In this document: positions 50,301 through 62,611 of the stretch, piece by piece
Position numbering within the stretch: the first letter of the stretch is position 1
Layout of the letters: each line of letters opens with the position of its first letter
Program-made: the position numbers and the translations under genes
The notes under the pieces: model-generated
Database searches by the model: none
Told to the model about the DNA's origin: nothing
Seen by the model: the letters and a program-made list of their open reading frames with translations, nothing else
Source of the DNA: Onchocerca lupi
Lineage: Eukaryota; Nematoda; Chromadorea; Rhabditida; Onchocercidae
DNA: 64,000 nucleotides
Direction: 5' to 3'
Assembly (NCBI GenBank): GCA_028564675.1
Contig: JAOVVO010000134.1
Coordinates: 62,001-126,000 of the forward strand

Positions 50301-52726
50301 TCGAGTAAGCATCCCTAGTTACCGTCAAATAGTTTCATCCCTTTCATAAAACAACCAGCTCTTCATTTTCACTATAATGAAAATATTTACAAAGCAGCTT
50401 CTTTCAAGTTGCAATTCATAAGTAATTAATTCCCCATATCACTGATTTTAAATGAAGTACATTTAAATTGACGATGATTTCATCGCAATTTGTTTGAACT
50501 GCTTCACAATTAATATTGAATTTTACCCGGCATTGCACCGCTGAAAAAATCAGCTTTAAAAACATTGCAAATATTAATCTTACGGAGCGTTTCTGAGAAA
50601 TATTGAAAGGATGGTCGAAACAATTGCTCAGATATGATGATGGTATAATGAATGAAGAAATGAATTACGAAGCACCTATATGGCAAACAAAAGTGTCATC
50701 TTTAAGCCAACATTTGGTAAACTAAAAGCTTAAAATATGGCGAACCTGACAATAAGAAAAGCTGAACAAAGAAGCATAACTTGACTGTTAAGAAAACAGC
50801 TAGTGATAAAAAACACAGCTAATCAATTCACAAATGCCAGATAGCGACAGTGACACGAGCAGAATCGAAGAAAGATTTGCATGCAGTTTTCAGCGAATAA
50901 CAGCAATTCTCACATTTTTTCAGCGCTTTACGAGTTGATAAAAACTTTAGGTAAATTTGAGATTTTTTGCGTAATGTATTGCCGAATCGGAAGCAATTAG
51001 ACGATGTTCTTAATTTTCCGCCATGTTCTGCGCCGCCATGTCGATTACGCTCACTGTAGTCACTGTGTTCATCTGGATCTGCTTCAGAATTAACTTTCTC
51101 AAAATTTTGATATATCAGATCGGAGATGCTGGAAGAAGTGATTGGTAGAATGCTGGCATCCAATGGATCAAGAAAATTTGATGATGATCGGTTGCATAAG
51201 CAGCAGTTCGCTGGGTGACAAGATGATGGATCTGAATTGTTCTTTCCACACAGCGAATTATGAAGTAAAATCTTATCAAAAACAGAAAAAAAGTCATTTG
51301 CGGCTAGAATGTCGGAACAGGATATGGACATTTTTGATTCCTTCATTCAATACTGCTGCTCCTGGAATTGTTCAGTGTCGGCTGTCAGAGCTTGAAATTA
51401 CTTCTGCATTCTTCAACCATTTTTGAATTGTCAAGCACTATTGAATGTTTTAAAATGAGAACTATGGTGATAGTTATTGATGCATTTGGATGATAGCAAC
51501 TGTAACTCGTAGAAATGCAGCAGCAATAAATTGAATGGAAAATCTTTACATATCGAGCATACAAATTTGCAATGAATGAATGAAAATTGTATGGTCTGCT
51601 CTTCTGAAACGATGAATGCAATTTTTTTGAAAAAAAAAAAAAGTGATTTTCTTTCTTCTGCTTCTCCTTAACATAGCAACTGAATGATTCAGCAGAAGTC
51701 ACCTACTGCACCAACTACGCCATCGTGCAACACACCTGTTACTATCCTGAACTATCTTTATGCTTCAACTTTATTCGAAATGCAACCTGAACAACCAGAC
51801 TGCTCATTCATTACTTCGTCGAAAAATGATTACATTTTGACTGACTAGTTGTAATAAAAGGAAAATTGGCATATCAGCTGTATCAAATGTGTCAATTCAT
51901 CCTATTCAATAGAGAAGCACATGTCTCTCAATAATACTGGTTTAAGAGAAATTAAATTGCATAAACTATTCATTCTCTTCATCATCATTTTGAGTTCGTT
52001 CAACTTTCAGTTTTAAAATACTGAAAATCTCCCGATCTCATTAGGATTCTCTGAATCGATGGAAAAACAATGACAAAAAGATCAACATAGATATTTATTT
52101 TCTTTTCGAACTATTTAAGAAGACGAATTTTTGATGAAAGAATCAGAAACCGAGCAACTCAATTTGAAAGCCACTTTTCGCAAAAAAGGCGAAAATTTCT
52201 TGCTCCTTCAACAGATTGTTATTGGACTAAAAATATGAAAAAAAAAAAAATAGAAACGATCAAATTTTGAAAAATTTCAGAAAATATTAATTACTTTCAA
52301 TATAGTGCTCTCTCACCAAATAAGCTCCAAAATTTCTATCCCTAACATCATTCTTGCATATATGTATTAATTAGAGAAACATGATGAGATCTCGGAGTAG
52401 TTATTGGATCATAAATAATTGAGGCACATCAGAGAGAAAACGAACATACCAAATGCTTCGGAGAGTTGTTGGAGTAATTTCGATGATTCCAGCACCGGAT
52501 CGGCAGCACCAATGAAACGATTTTGAAAGTCGGTTCGCTTTATATTTCTATTCTTAGACAATTCCTGATCAAAATTATGAGCTTGCAAATTGTATTCTTC
52601 AGTATTCAGTGTAGAAGTAGAGCCAGCGAAACTTGCATCACCTCCGATTTCCGGAACATCAGTTGAGTCCACATCATTAGTCGAGGACTGGTCAACATCA
52701 ATCGGAGTTGCAGATTTTATCGACAT
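44339..52726 (-). CDS. pkc-2: Conventional (Ca2+/DAG-dependent) protein kinase C
   Basis: Predicted 754-aa Ser/Thr kinase that moves to membranes on Ca2+ and diacylglycerol signals. Exons (5'->3'): 52726-52450, 49930-49861, 49753-49653, 49509-49427, 49177-49082, 49003-48859, 48070-47911, 47764-47611, 47474-47373, 46942-46835, 46758-46585, 46292-46201, 46056-45855, 45771-45651, 45425-45295, 44943-44866, 44509-44339. Domain order: variable N-terminus; pseudosubstrate VRKGALRQK (102-110); C1A about 116-166; C1B about 182-232. C2 (about 256-345) has NLIPMDPNGLSDPY and VWDWDRTSRNDFMG. The kinase (about 418-680) has GKGSFGK, AVKILKK, YRDLKLDN, DFGMCKE and FCGTPDYIAPE with Thr577 in the activation loop. 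The AGC tail ends in FDYVNP. Intron 3 uses a GC donor. The C-tail phospho-sites are unusual (see findings). Domain order and the C2 sequence mark this as the conventional class, pkc-2 in C. elegans. Confidence 0.95.
45203..45237. repeat. Perfect 11-bp hairpin in PKC intron 15
   Basis: TGTCGCAGAAT (45208-45218) and ATTCTGCGACA (45222-45232) are perfect reverse complements around a 3-nt loop, with partial pairing beyond. It lies within 90 bases of the exon 15 donor. Confidence 0.7.
46816..46834. repeat. Homopolymer next to the PKC exon 10 donor
   Basis: On the minus strand the intron after GKGSFGK begins with GT followed by a long T run and then TTTCAG, only about 22 bases in. The real exon 11 starts at 46758. 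The T run next to the donor creates a strong-looking but unused acceptor. Confidence 0.7.
48602..48620. repeat. 19-base poly-T run in PKC intron 6
   Basis: Uninterrupted T run in the intron between the C1B exon and the C2 exon. Confidence 0.85.
49651..49652 (-). other. GC splice donor of pkc intron 3 (within C1A)
   Basis: On the minus strand exon 3 ends TGTCAGG and the intron begins GCAAGT. Phase 1 from this donor joins exon 4 to give GFQCQVCELVVHKRC, exactly the cPKC C1A order. No GT donor nearby preserves the zinc-finger spacing. Confidence 0.9.
50932..51346 (-). CDS. Candidate alternative first exon of the PKC gene
   Basis: A 138-codon open exon that begins MKESKMSISC and is rich in Ser, Asn and Cys, lying inside the large first intron of the PKC gene on the same strand. 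After codon 138 plus one base (STc) there is a good donor, GTAAAG. This gives phase 1, exactly what PKC exon 2 (49930-49861, starting TG) needs to read into VRKGALRQK. C. elegans pkc-2 is known to make isoforms with different N-termini. The alternative is an unrelated 172-codon single-exon ORF (50828-51346). No domain recognised, and no expression evidence is available to me. Confidence 0.4.
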
Positions 52727-55700
52727 ATCTATGGTAATCTCACATAGTATATATTTGTTGATGGAGAAGCGTTTGTACGTTTGCTAGAATGGAAAAAAAT
52801 GTTGCAGTTAGTGTAATCAAAATACGTAAATCAAATAGGAAATCACGCATCTAAAAAAAAAGAAAGGAAAAAACGATACGGAAAAACATAAGTATGCGTA
52901 CGTGTGTTTGAACAAAAATGGATGAAAAAAAAGCAACAGAAATGACTTGACACAAAATTCGAAAAATTATGAATAAGCTAATGAAATAAGTACGGTAGTT
53001 AAAAACTATTAGGGAACAGAAATTGCAACAAAAAATAGTCCAGTTCGTTGACGCTAAACTTTCAAGTGCTGGAAGGAGGTTAGACCTCTTTAAATATCGC
53101 ATGTATTGTTATTTCTATTTCCAAGATTATTGCTCTTTTCATCTTAAACAGAAAAAGAGGTTGAAAAGCAAATATTTACTCATTAATGGTCAACAAATTA
53201 TCATCCTTCACTCCAGTCATGCACATAATATCTTGATTTGAATAACACTACAGAATTAGTTCTTTGTTTTGCCAAATGGGACAATAAAGTCGGTTTGACC
53301 AATATCAAAAACTTAAACTGGATGTTACTGAGTACTGTATGAAAAAAGAAAAAAAAATTGACAAAAAATCAAGATTTTTAATGGCCATCAGAATTCTTTA
53401 CATTTATAGCTGAAAGCCATACATTTGGCATGATTAATACATCGAAAAAGAAATTTCCGAGGAGCAAATGCTCATTCGTTCCCACATTTTGTAACCATTT
53501 CTTAAATTCTCCATTATTCATCCGCTTTATCATATACATGCTTCTCCCACCACTAATCGTTTACTACAAAATTTTTGTATTAAAATTTTTTAAGTAACCA
53601 GAAAGGCGGAAATGGTAATTTTCTTTGTTCTACTGAAATTTTCATGTGGGAAGCAGAGAAAATGCGATTTGCAGAAAAGGTCAACTCAAAAGGCAGTGTC
53701 AGAAAAACTGAACACTAGGAAGTGATTTTTTGCTCGTAATGCAAATGATTAGTAACATTCTTGCATGTGTAATCATTTCCTGTTAATTCTAATCTCTGCC
53801 ATAATCTAACAAACACAGTTATCGCATAAAAAATGTATCCCATAAATATCCCATAAAAAAAAACTTCTCAGCCCAACAACAACGCAGTTGTATCCATTAT
53901 CAATCCTCCTTCTTCTATCATTTTTCAATCTATCCATGTCAGCGAGAGGCCGTTTTCTACGTTCCAGTCATTTCATCTCAGTTAGTTAAATTTCCCTTAG
54001 TACTCTTTTTATTATATTGGCAATTTCGCAATTAATTTTACCATGTTTTATTGATATGATATTTGTAATTATCATGTTTTATTGATGCAATGTTTGTGAC
54101 TGTCGTGCTTTGCATCATCAAATTTTTCTAATGGTTTAATTACCCAAGTTTGAGGCCATGCGACAAATAAATTTTCCTGAAAGGCAGGGAAAGTCTAGTA
54201 AAAGCACAATTAAAGGGTCGAGAAAACAATGTTGTGGAAGTTTTCACTGAAGCGAAAAAAGCCTTTATTGGTGACTCCCAAGAAAATGTTAACTTTTTGC
54301 ACTTTAATCAGACTTAAATTTCATGCTCCATCTTTTTTACCCCTCGCACTGCGATGGATGGAGAGCCTATTATTCACTGCTTTACAACATTTTGAAGCAT
54401 AGCTCATGCCCTTAAGCCTAAGCCAATTTTAGGAAAACGTTGTACCGAACAAGAAGCAAGAGTGAATCGCCGAATAAATGTAATTATTACTGCATTTAAA
54501 GTAAACTTTCAAGCCAATTTCTGACCAATAAAAGACTGAAATTCCGATCACTTTAATTACGAAGAAAAAAGGAAATTTCACATCTTAGACTCGTAAAAGT
54601 TGAAGGAAATTAGGACTAGTATATGATTCTCGACCTGATAAATCATCAGACAAAATCTCTTCAAATTCCTTTTACTTTAATATTAATATCAGGGAGCAGA
54701 AGAGCAATCTGTTAGAACGAATACTTTGTCTTCTCAAATTTCACTTTTCCTTTTTGTTAGTCAGATTTCGAATTCCTTTGTTCCCGTCAATTGCAAGCAA
54801 TGTTAATTTGTTAGTTAACAAGAAAAAGGTAAAGACTTGCCAAATAATTAATCTAACAGTACGACTGATAAATGGTTGTGTAAAACGAAAACTTTCCCAA
54901 GGATATTACACATCATTGCATAACCATATATTTCTGACTCATACAGTTTTCTAGCAGCAAAAATATCCATTGTATTTGCCTAGAAAAGTTCGATCATTAA
55001 AACTTCAAGGAATAAAATTGATTTAAAATTATTAATACTGCGGTGCTAATGGTTATTGAACATTTACATCCAATTTGCTGTAAATTTTGAAATGCACGAA
55101 ACCTTCCTCGCTGTCCTTTTCCTTTTATTATTTGAACTTACCTTCACAAATCAGTAACAATAAGACTAAGATTTCCGTCTGAATACAAAATCCTCAACTT
55201 AGGCTGTTAAAGAAATTTACAAACTCGAAAGTTATTTTTAGTTATTCATGTTTTTGACATCTTTTAAGCTTCTTGGAAATTTCTACACAGTTAAAATTTC
55301 AAGAGAATGTTTATGAAAATTTCTCAGAAATTATGTAATACTTCGCAGATGATGTAAAAATCAACAGAATCATGATGCTTGGTAAAATAAACTACAGAGA
55401 AATTGAATTCTCAATAAAAGATGCACTGACTGAGAGCGTCAAAAGAATGTTTGTTCTACGCTGACCTTTTTTTTCTCGCTGATCTCAAGAATGTGTACTA
55501 GCATATATTTCAGATAATTATAGATATCTCAATCCCAAAATATTATAAGAACCGTTATTAAAAAAACTGTTATGAATTAGGAAAACTTGTCAAGAGGACT
55601 TTTTTCTTCGATAAATTAATCACTGACTTCATCGACATCAGTTCATCCTCAGTGAATGTAGAAGCTAACCGAAACAATGACAGAATACAATCTGATTGCA

Positions 55701-58700
55701 CAAATTGTCAAGTGTAACATATTTATTCATTGTTTTATAAGAATAACCCGATTTTGCTCTATTTTTAAAGATTAATTTGCTGAACTATAAGAACTTTCCG
55801 ACATAGCTTTTGTTCTGTTTGTTGTTGCAGTGTTAGTAGCACTATGCAGCTTATTTCATCAATTTTATTTTCCATTAATTTAATCAGAGTGTGATAATAT
55901 TTAGATCGATTAGATAGATCGGGCTTTTAGAACGACTAGACTCTGATCAATTTTACACTTTTTTGACTGAATTCCGAATCAGTTCGATATTTCTGCTTGT
56001 GAATTTATGAAATAAATCAGTTTGTATCTAATAATTCACAAGATTTCTGGAAACCGTAAACAAATAATAAGTCCCCTTGTCAGAATTAATTTCATTCTTT
56101 CAATTTCCGGACTTTTACTTATCGATATAAACTTTCAAAATAAATCCTCACACAAAATGTTTGTCCTCAAGAATCATAAAAACCAATCGTTATTCTGGTT
56201 ATAATTTGAAAAATGATTAACAACTAATCGAGGAAGAAAAGCAAATGATTAACTAATAACTTGTTTGATCAGTTTCTCGTCATGTTAAAATGTAACAAAA
56301 CCCATGCTTGCCTATGTGTTTTAGAACTTCTGAGTATTGTAGAACCATTTCTATAAAGTATGAATTAGTTTTTAAGTAATTTTTTGTTTGACTGTGTGAT
56401 TTGTCAGATAGCGATTCAAATTAGCAACACTACTGAGCAGAAAATTTTGCATATATCATTGCCAGTTAATGGAAGAAAAAGTGCTTATCTGCTTAACGCA
56501 TTATCGCTGTTATTTGAACTACAATACAATGTTTAAAAATTTTCGACGCTAAAATGGTCTCTTTTAACATTCATCACTTATTTCTTCCATCGATCGCTGT
56601 TGCAGCAGTTTTAAAGAAATCAATGAGTGGTTTGCGAAGAGCAAATTTTCGATAATCGGGCTTAATTTCTCACAAAAAGAAGTCTGGCGGAGAAACAAAT
56701 CAAATAAAGGTAATTCACGGTATTTACTGAACCAATTCCTTCATTCTTAGGTTATAGGCCAAACATTATCTCAATTTTGGTGATTCATTGAATAAATATG
56801 CAACTGAAAACATACGATGGAATATATAACTGAAAAACAGAAATATGTAGTTATTTAATTTCTTATAATCTATTTTTAGAAGAAAATCCAGCCCACAGAG
56901 CTTATTACCGGTTACTGCTATGTAAATAGGAATATAGAAAGACTGGTATTTTTATTATATAATTTTTTATTATTTTGGATGGCTAATAAACAGATAGTTC
57001 AGAAGCAGCAGGCCGAATGATTTAGCTTATACTATTTCGTTGGAAAAATAATATTAACTCAGATCGAAAAAAAAAAAATTAACGAGAACTGATAATTATG
57101 CATAGTAAATTCATTTCCCAATGTTCTTATTATTGTACTGGAGATGCTTAGTGACTCAAGAAATTAACACCTTAAAACTGCGAAGAGGACAAGAACTGCC
57201 GTAAAGTGAAATTACCATCATAAGATGCGGTCAGAAGATTGTGGATTTTATGCAAAACAACTGATATATTATAATCAGAATGGGAGAAGTTAGAAAAACA
57301 TTTTTCGCATGGACTTAAGAGATTGGATATCTTAATTTAGAGGAATGCTAATACTTCATGGGCATTATAGTTAGAAAGAGAATAGATGATAAAAATGAGG
57401 GTCGCAAAATTGAAAAGAGTTGTGAAATGATGAGGAAGTAAAGTATATCATATTTTCTACAACGTCGGAATCCTTTCAATGATGAAATTTTTTAAAAGTT
57501 AAGATTAGAAATGTTAGAATTTCTTTTGGGCTACTACAAGAAACACTATTAACGTCGTTGATCAATAACTGCATATTAAATTGCATGTAAATGTGTAATC
57601 TCTGAAAGAAAAGCTTTGATGGGAACGCTTGCTCAAACAAAATGGATTCGAATTCCGAATTCCAAGCTCAAATTGAATTAATTTTAAAAAGGAAATGAAA
57701 TTAATGTTTATATGCTTGCAAAAAAGATAAAATAGTTACATTGATTGCTGTTGAACATCTTTTCTATAATGAAGAATGCTATTGAATGAGGTAAGTTATT
57801 TAGTGATTATTTTTTATAACTCATCTTAATATAATCTTTACAAGCTTTTTGGTAAACAAGATTTAAACTTCGCTGACTGACTATTTGATCCTGATTTAAG
57901 CTATTTATTCTACTTGATAATATGAAAGAAAACGTTAGAATGGCTCTAGGGTTGGTAATCGAATAATGCATTCCGAAGAAGTAACGTCCCTTTGATTTAT
58001 AAATTTCAAGAACGATTTGCGACTCTTTTCATCAATATTAGCTTCAGCAATCAATTAAGCATATTTTCAATCATCATTTCATTATTTCTGTAGTCCTTAA
58101 TGGATTTTATTATAGCATAACACGGACTTACTTTATTTTACAGTACCTTTTATTTCAGGAATTTCGATCAATCATTTGCTAAAAGTTTTAAGGGCTCCAT
58201 CAGTTAATAATTTTCTAAAAGTCAAAGATGTTACAGATTTCGCAAAACTTCAAAATAAGATCATCACTGGCGCAAATTTTGTATTTTGGGCAAAATTTGA
58301 TTATGGTACTATTAAATTTGTAGTTTTAGTTTAAATTCTAAAGAATAAATAGAATTTGAGAAAGGATGTAATAGTATCTGACAGACCAATGGCTATTAAT
58401 TAGTTAGTATCGTGAGCAATTCATATTTTAAACAAATTCTCAAGGTGGCATTGATATAATGGCTTTTGGAATAAATTAGCTCAAGAATTGGTTCACTAAG
58501 CTGGATCCTTGAATCGCAATTCTTTGAATCTTGGAACTGGTATTGGAAGAATTTCCATTTCATTAATATTTTTATGAATTATACAATCAAAATGATTAGT
58601 TCTTGAATATTTTCCTAGGCCAATTTGCAGTTGTCAGAAAATTCTAGAATCTAAGAAGTTTTATCATTCAAAAAATACTAATGAAGAGATTCATGAAATT

Positions 58701-61056
58701 GTCACTTCGTTACTTTTTGTTTCACATTTTTAGATTGCTTAAAGCATTAAGTTCTTGAGAAAAAAAAAGATCATTTTTTGATGCAAATGAGCGTTATAAA
58801 GGTTTATAATGAAATTATTTTATTCCTTTTAAAAAACTTTGTAAATTAAAAAAAAAAAAAAAAGAAAAAAACTTATCATGTAATTTTTTTTTTTCAGATA
58901 TGGTTAATAAACGACAAGTATTAATATCCGTTTATGTGAAATCTTTTAACTTTATCAACTTTAAAGTGGCACTAAACCTAGCATGGCAACGTTTTATTTA
59001 CTTACTTTCGCTTTGAATTGGAGCAAGTCTCCTTACTTCTACCAATAAAAAGTTGGCAGTGACCACATTGTCATGCTGCTAAAACAATTATTTCTTGAGA
59101 ATATTGATGTTATTATTTCTCACTATGGCGAACATTCAGAAATATATTTCAACCACACAAAAAACTGTTATTTATTAAGATTCTAATTTTAAGAAATTCA
59201 TTAATCAAAAATCCAAGTCTTTCAAAAAATGCAAAGATTTCAAAAATTTATAAAAGTCACCGTTTTGGATTATGATTTGATGAAAATCATTGAATTTTGA
59301 AATGCCATATATTGAAATTATGCATCACTTACATCTTCCAAGATCGTATTACTTCAAGGAGAGCTGCCTACTGCTTTGATTTTCAAATTATTTATTTCAT
59401 TTTAAAGAAAAAGCTGCTCATAGCAATAAAAAACTTGGCAAAGGTTAATTATCTATTTAATTAGAATTGTTTCTAACCAATGAAACAGGAATAGTCTTGA
59501 CTTTTTAATATAAATGGTTTTTTAAAATTGAACAATACATTAATATTGAAATGAATGAAAAAAATTTGCCCTCTGACACTTCTTACTTCAATCCGCTTTT
59601 GATTATTTCTGAATTATTTAGGATCAAAGTTGGCTATTTCTTCTAATTAACTCTGGCGACACATCTGCCACTTGAATAAAAAGAATTTGAATTGAATTGG
59701 ACTGATTTTCTGGAAAGACTCACAGAAAAAGATCAGAAGATAGCCTAAACTTAATCAATTAAGCGATGTAACTCGAATTATCTAGCAAATAAATAAACAA
59801 GGAATCACTTTAACCTGGCTACCAACCTATTCAAGATTTGTTTATTAAGCATAACTACCGACTAAACGATCAGAAAAAAGTACAATGTAAAAAAAGATTT
59901 AGCTTTTTTTTTAAAAAAAAATTGATAATTTACGAGGTTCATACCTATTATTTTAAACAAAAGACAAATGTTTATGGCATATTTCTTTTTTTAAACAAAA
60001 GCCAAGTCTTTGTTCAGAAAAATAAAATGTTTGAATTGACAGGTGTGCTACATGTCGCTAAATTCTTTCCATTAATATTTGATTTGAGAATAAAGGAATA
60101 AATATTCAAATTAATTTTTCCTGATGCAAATTGAACAAAGAATCTAAAGTTACATCCGGGACCTGAAAAAGAATCAGCAACGCTATAGCTTTATAGCTGC
60201 AATCGTAAAAAAAACTATGAAGGAAATCAGTTCAGGTATTCTCAAGTTCTTAGTGTAAAGGGCCCGAAAGGAATTCTCGCTACCGTAATTTGTCTTTCTG
60301 TATAGTTTTTACTTTCAATTCAAAGTTGATTTGAAACAAAATTCAACTTTAATCATGAACGGCTGTATAGATTTGCCTCTAGCAAAATGAAGCATACTTC
60401 TCAATTCCTGAATTTCTCAAACATATTTATGGATTTTTTAACAAAAGCTGTCGCAATTTTTTGCGACATCTTAATGCATTATAATAACCAGCAATTTTTT
60501 GCTTTTTGTGGAAATAAAGCGTAATATATATTTACTGATTATATTTTCAGAGTTATTAATATTTTCTCTTACTTCATTTCTTATTTTATTATCAATGCAA
60601 CATTCCTTCAAATAATTGAAAATTTGTAACAAGAAAAAGAAAATGCATTAAAAAAACTACGATAAAGTAAACAAAAGATGTCAAAACATTGAAGGTCGCT
60701 AAATAAAAGTTTAAGTCAGGAAACCGTTTCAAATATGTAAGCAAAGTTTTTCATTCCTTTAAAAGTCAAAAAGTGTTCAGACTTGGAATTAAAATTCTGG
60801 ACTAAGTTGAAATAAGTTTTAAATTTTAAGAACTATAGAATTTTTATAGGATGAAGTTATTTTATTCAAATACAAATGAGACGATTCGTATTGATCGTCA
60901 AAAGTTTCTCGCTTCGCTACTTTATATTGTCGTTAGTTTTTTCTTCTGAGGCATGCAAAAAAAAGAAAAGAAAAGAAAATCGAGCATTTCAATAATATAA
61001 AAGAGAGAAAATGGGACAACTGCGGGGAATACAATAAAGTAGAAAGAAATAATAAG
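52727..61056. other. Gene-poor region upstream of PKC, no gene supported
   Basis: More than 8 kb of AT-rich DNA. The first kilobases probably contain the PKC promoter. The few open frames of 60-90 codons (for example 53023-53241, 54754-54954, 59838-60101 plus) are Lys/Phe/Asn-rich and match nothing I know. A small perfect hairpin, TGTCGCAA/TTGCGACA with a 4-T loop, is at 60449-60468. Confidence 0.5.
60449..60468. repeat. Small perfect hairpin
   Basis: TGTCGCAA and TTGCGACA around a TTTT loop. It shares TGTCGCA with the hairpin in PKC intron 15; this may be chance. Confidence 0.6.
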
Positions 61057-61127
61057 AATTATCATGAAATGCCAATTAGCTCAGGAATTGTTTATTTTCC
61101 TGAGCTGACTGGCATTTCATAATAATT
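61057..61127 (+). ncRNA. Candidate microRNA precursor hairpin
   Basis: A 31-bp stem (arms 61057-61087 and 61097-61127) closes a 9-nt loop (61088-61096) with only two mismatches (A-C at 61075/61109 and C-A at 61063/61121) and one G-U pair. The 71-nt length, small terminal loop and long near-perfect stem fit a pre-miRNA. The arms are not low-complexity: left contains ATGAAATGCCAATTAGC, right contains GAGCTGACTGGCATTTCAT. I do not recognise a known nematode microRNA seed. Strand is uncertain because either transcript would fold. The alternative is a small inverted-repeat element. Confidence 0.55.
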
Positions 61128-61645
61128 TTTATCCTTTTATAAACCAACATTTTGCTTGTCTTGTCAATTCAGCCAGTGATTAGCAATTTAAATATTTCAA
61201 AACCCGTGGATGTAATTCAATCAATCATACTATTGGATGAAATCTCTCGGATTTACAAATCTCCACCTTTTTAAACGAGATTTTCGTTCATGTACAAGAA
61301 CGCTTTCTTGGAATTAAAGTTTTCAGAATCAATATATCAGGAAATAAAATTATGCTTGTTCATCATTCGTGTAACTCTATTGATGAAGTAGGTGAGTTAA
61401 GCACTCTATCCGTCCTGTCAACTTGACTGTGTCTGTGACACTAAACATCAAAGAAATGAAATGTGATTTTCGGAGAAAACTACATGAAACGTGATGAAAA
61501 TAAATGCATTTGCAATGGAAAACGCTGGAAATGTGCTAGATGTGATCAAAGAACATCGATGGAATGGCTTGCTGAGAAGAAAGACGGAGTAGGGAAGAGT
61601 AAGGATTTCAATGGATATCGTAGATTAATCGTTAGATTAATGTGA

Positions 61646-61670
61646 ATCAATCAATCAATCAATCAATCAA
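61646..61670. repeat. ATCA tetranucleotide microsatellite
   Basis: About six tandem ATCA units. Confidence 0.9.
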
Positions 61671-62589
61671 GGAAGGAAAGAAACAAGAAACATCAATGTC
61701 AGGAGCAAAACAGATGAATGAATTTTAGAACAGTCCATTGAAGTGAATTATTATCGTGTTCAGCTGCCTACCGTCCATCATTTTATCGCCTTCACCTGCT
61801 TGACGTTGAAAAAATAAATTTAGCATTAAAATGTTTGGCATCCTCACAAACATAGTCATGGAAATGCAAACACGCAGACATACATACTTTAAATTATATT
61901 GAAAGCAAGCATCATGCTAACGTGCTTGAAAGCATTCATTGTAATTCACGAGTTGTAAAAGTTGAGGCTGGGCTTATTCCGAGAGTTCGAGCTATCTTAC
62001 TAGTTGTTGATGTGGGCATGTTGCGAAGAAGCAGTTCGAAGTTAGCATCTTAACTCTTTCATAATCGCTCGAAGGTCAACGAGAATCTGATGGCTTGACG
62101 ATGGAATGATACTAGTCTTCTCAACCTCTGAGAATGCTACTTTAGTGTGCATTTTCAAAGCAGATTATCATTTCAAAATATTTCTTAACAATTACTCAAA
62201 AAGAACTATACCTCAGCCAGTGAAATTTGCCTCGTTACTGCATAACAATTTATCCGCAATAATTCATTTCTTAGCACGCCGATGCTAAGCAAAAACGACC
62301 TGAAAAACATTAAACAGAGATCAGTAGGAAAATAAAAGGAGTCGGAAACGACAGAAGGATCGTCTACAAAGCTTCATAGCACTTTTCATCAATCAAAATG
62401 GAGCTATAAATTAGCTAAGAGTGAAGAAATATAAGTTAATCTGATGATTTGGATATTCAATTCGAGAAATAAACTTAATTAATTGATTTCTAAAACAAAT
62501 AATCGGAAATATCTTTTCTTCCAATGAGATTTGTAATGCCTAGGCATTTTTTCTGTACATCGTAGAACTATAAAATGTTGAGAACATGC

Positions 62590-62611
62590 GTGTGTGTGTG
62601 TGTGTGTGTGT
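62590..62611. repeat. TG dinucleotide microsatellite
   Basis: Eleven tandem GT units after CATGC. Confidence 0.9.

Noticed and set aside
61463..61645. 60-codon ORF with a CICNGKRWKCARC cysteine pattern
   Set aside because: Too short, no secretion signal and no recognised domain; the pattern may be chance.
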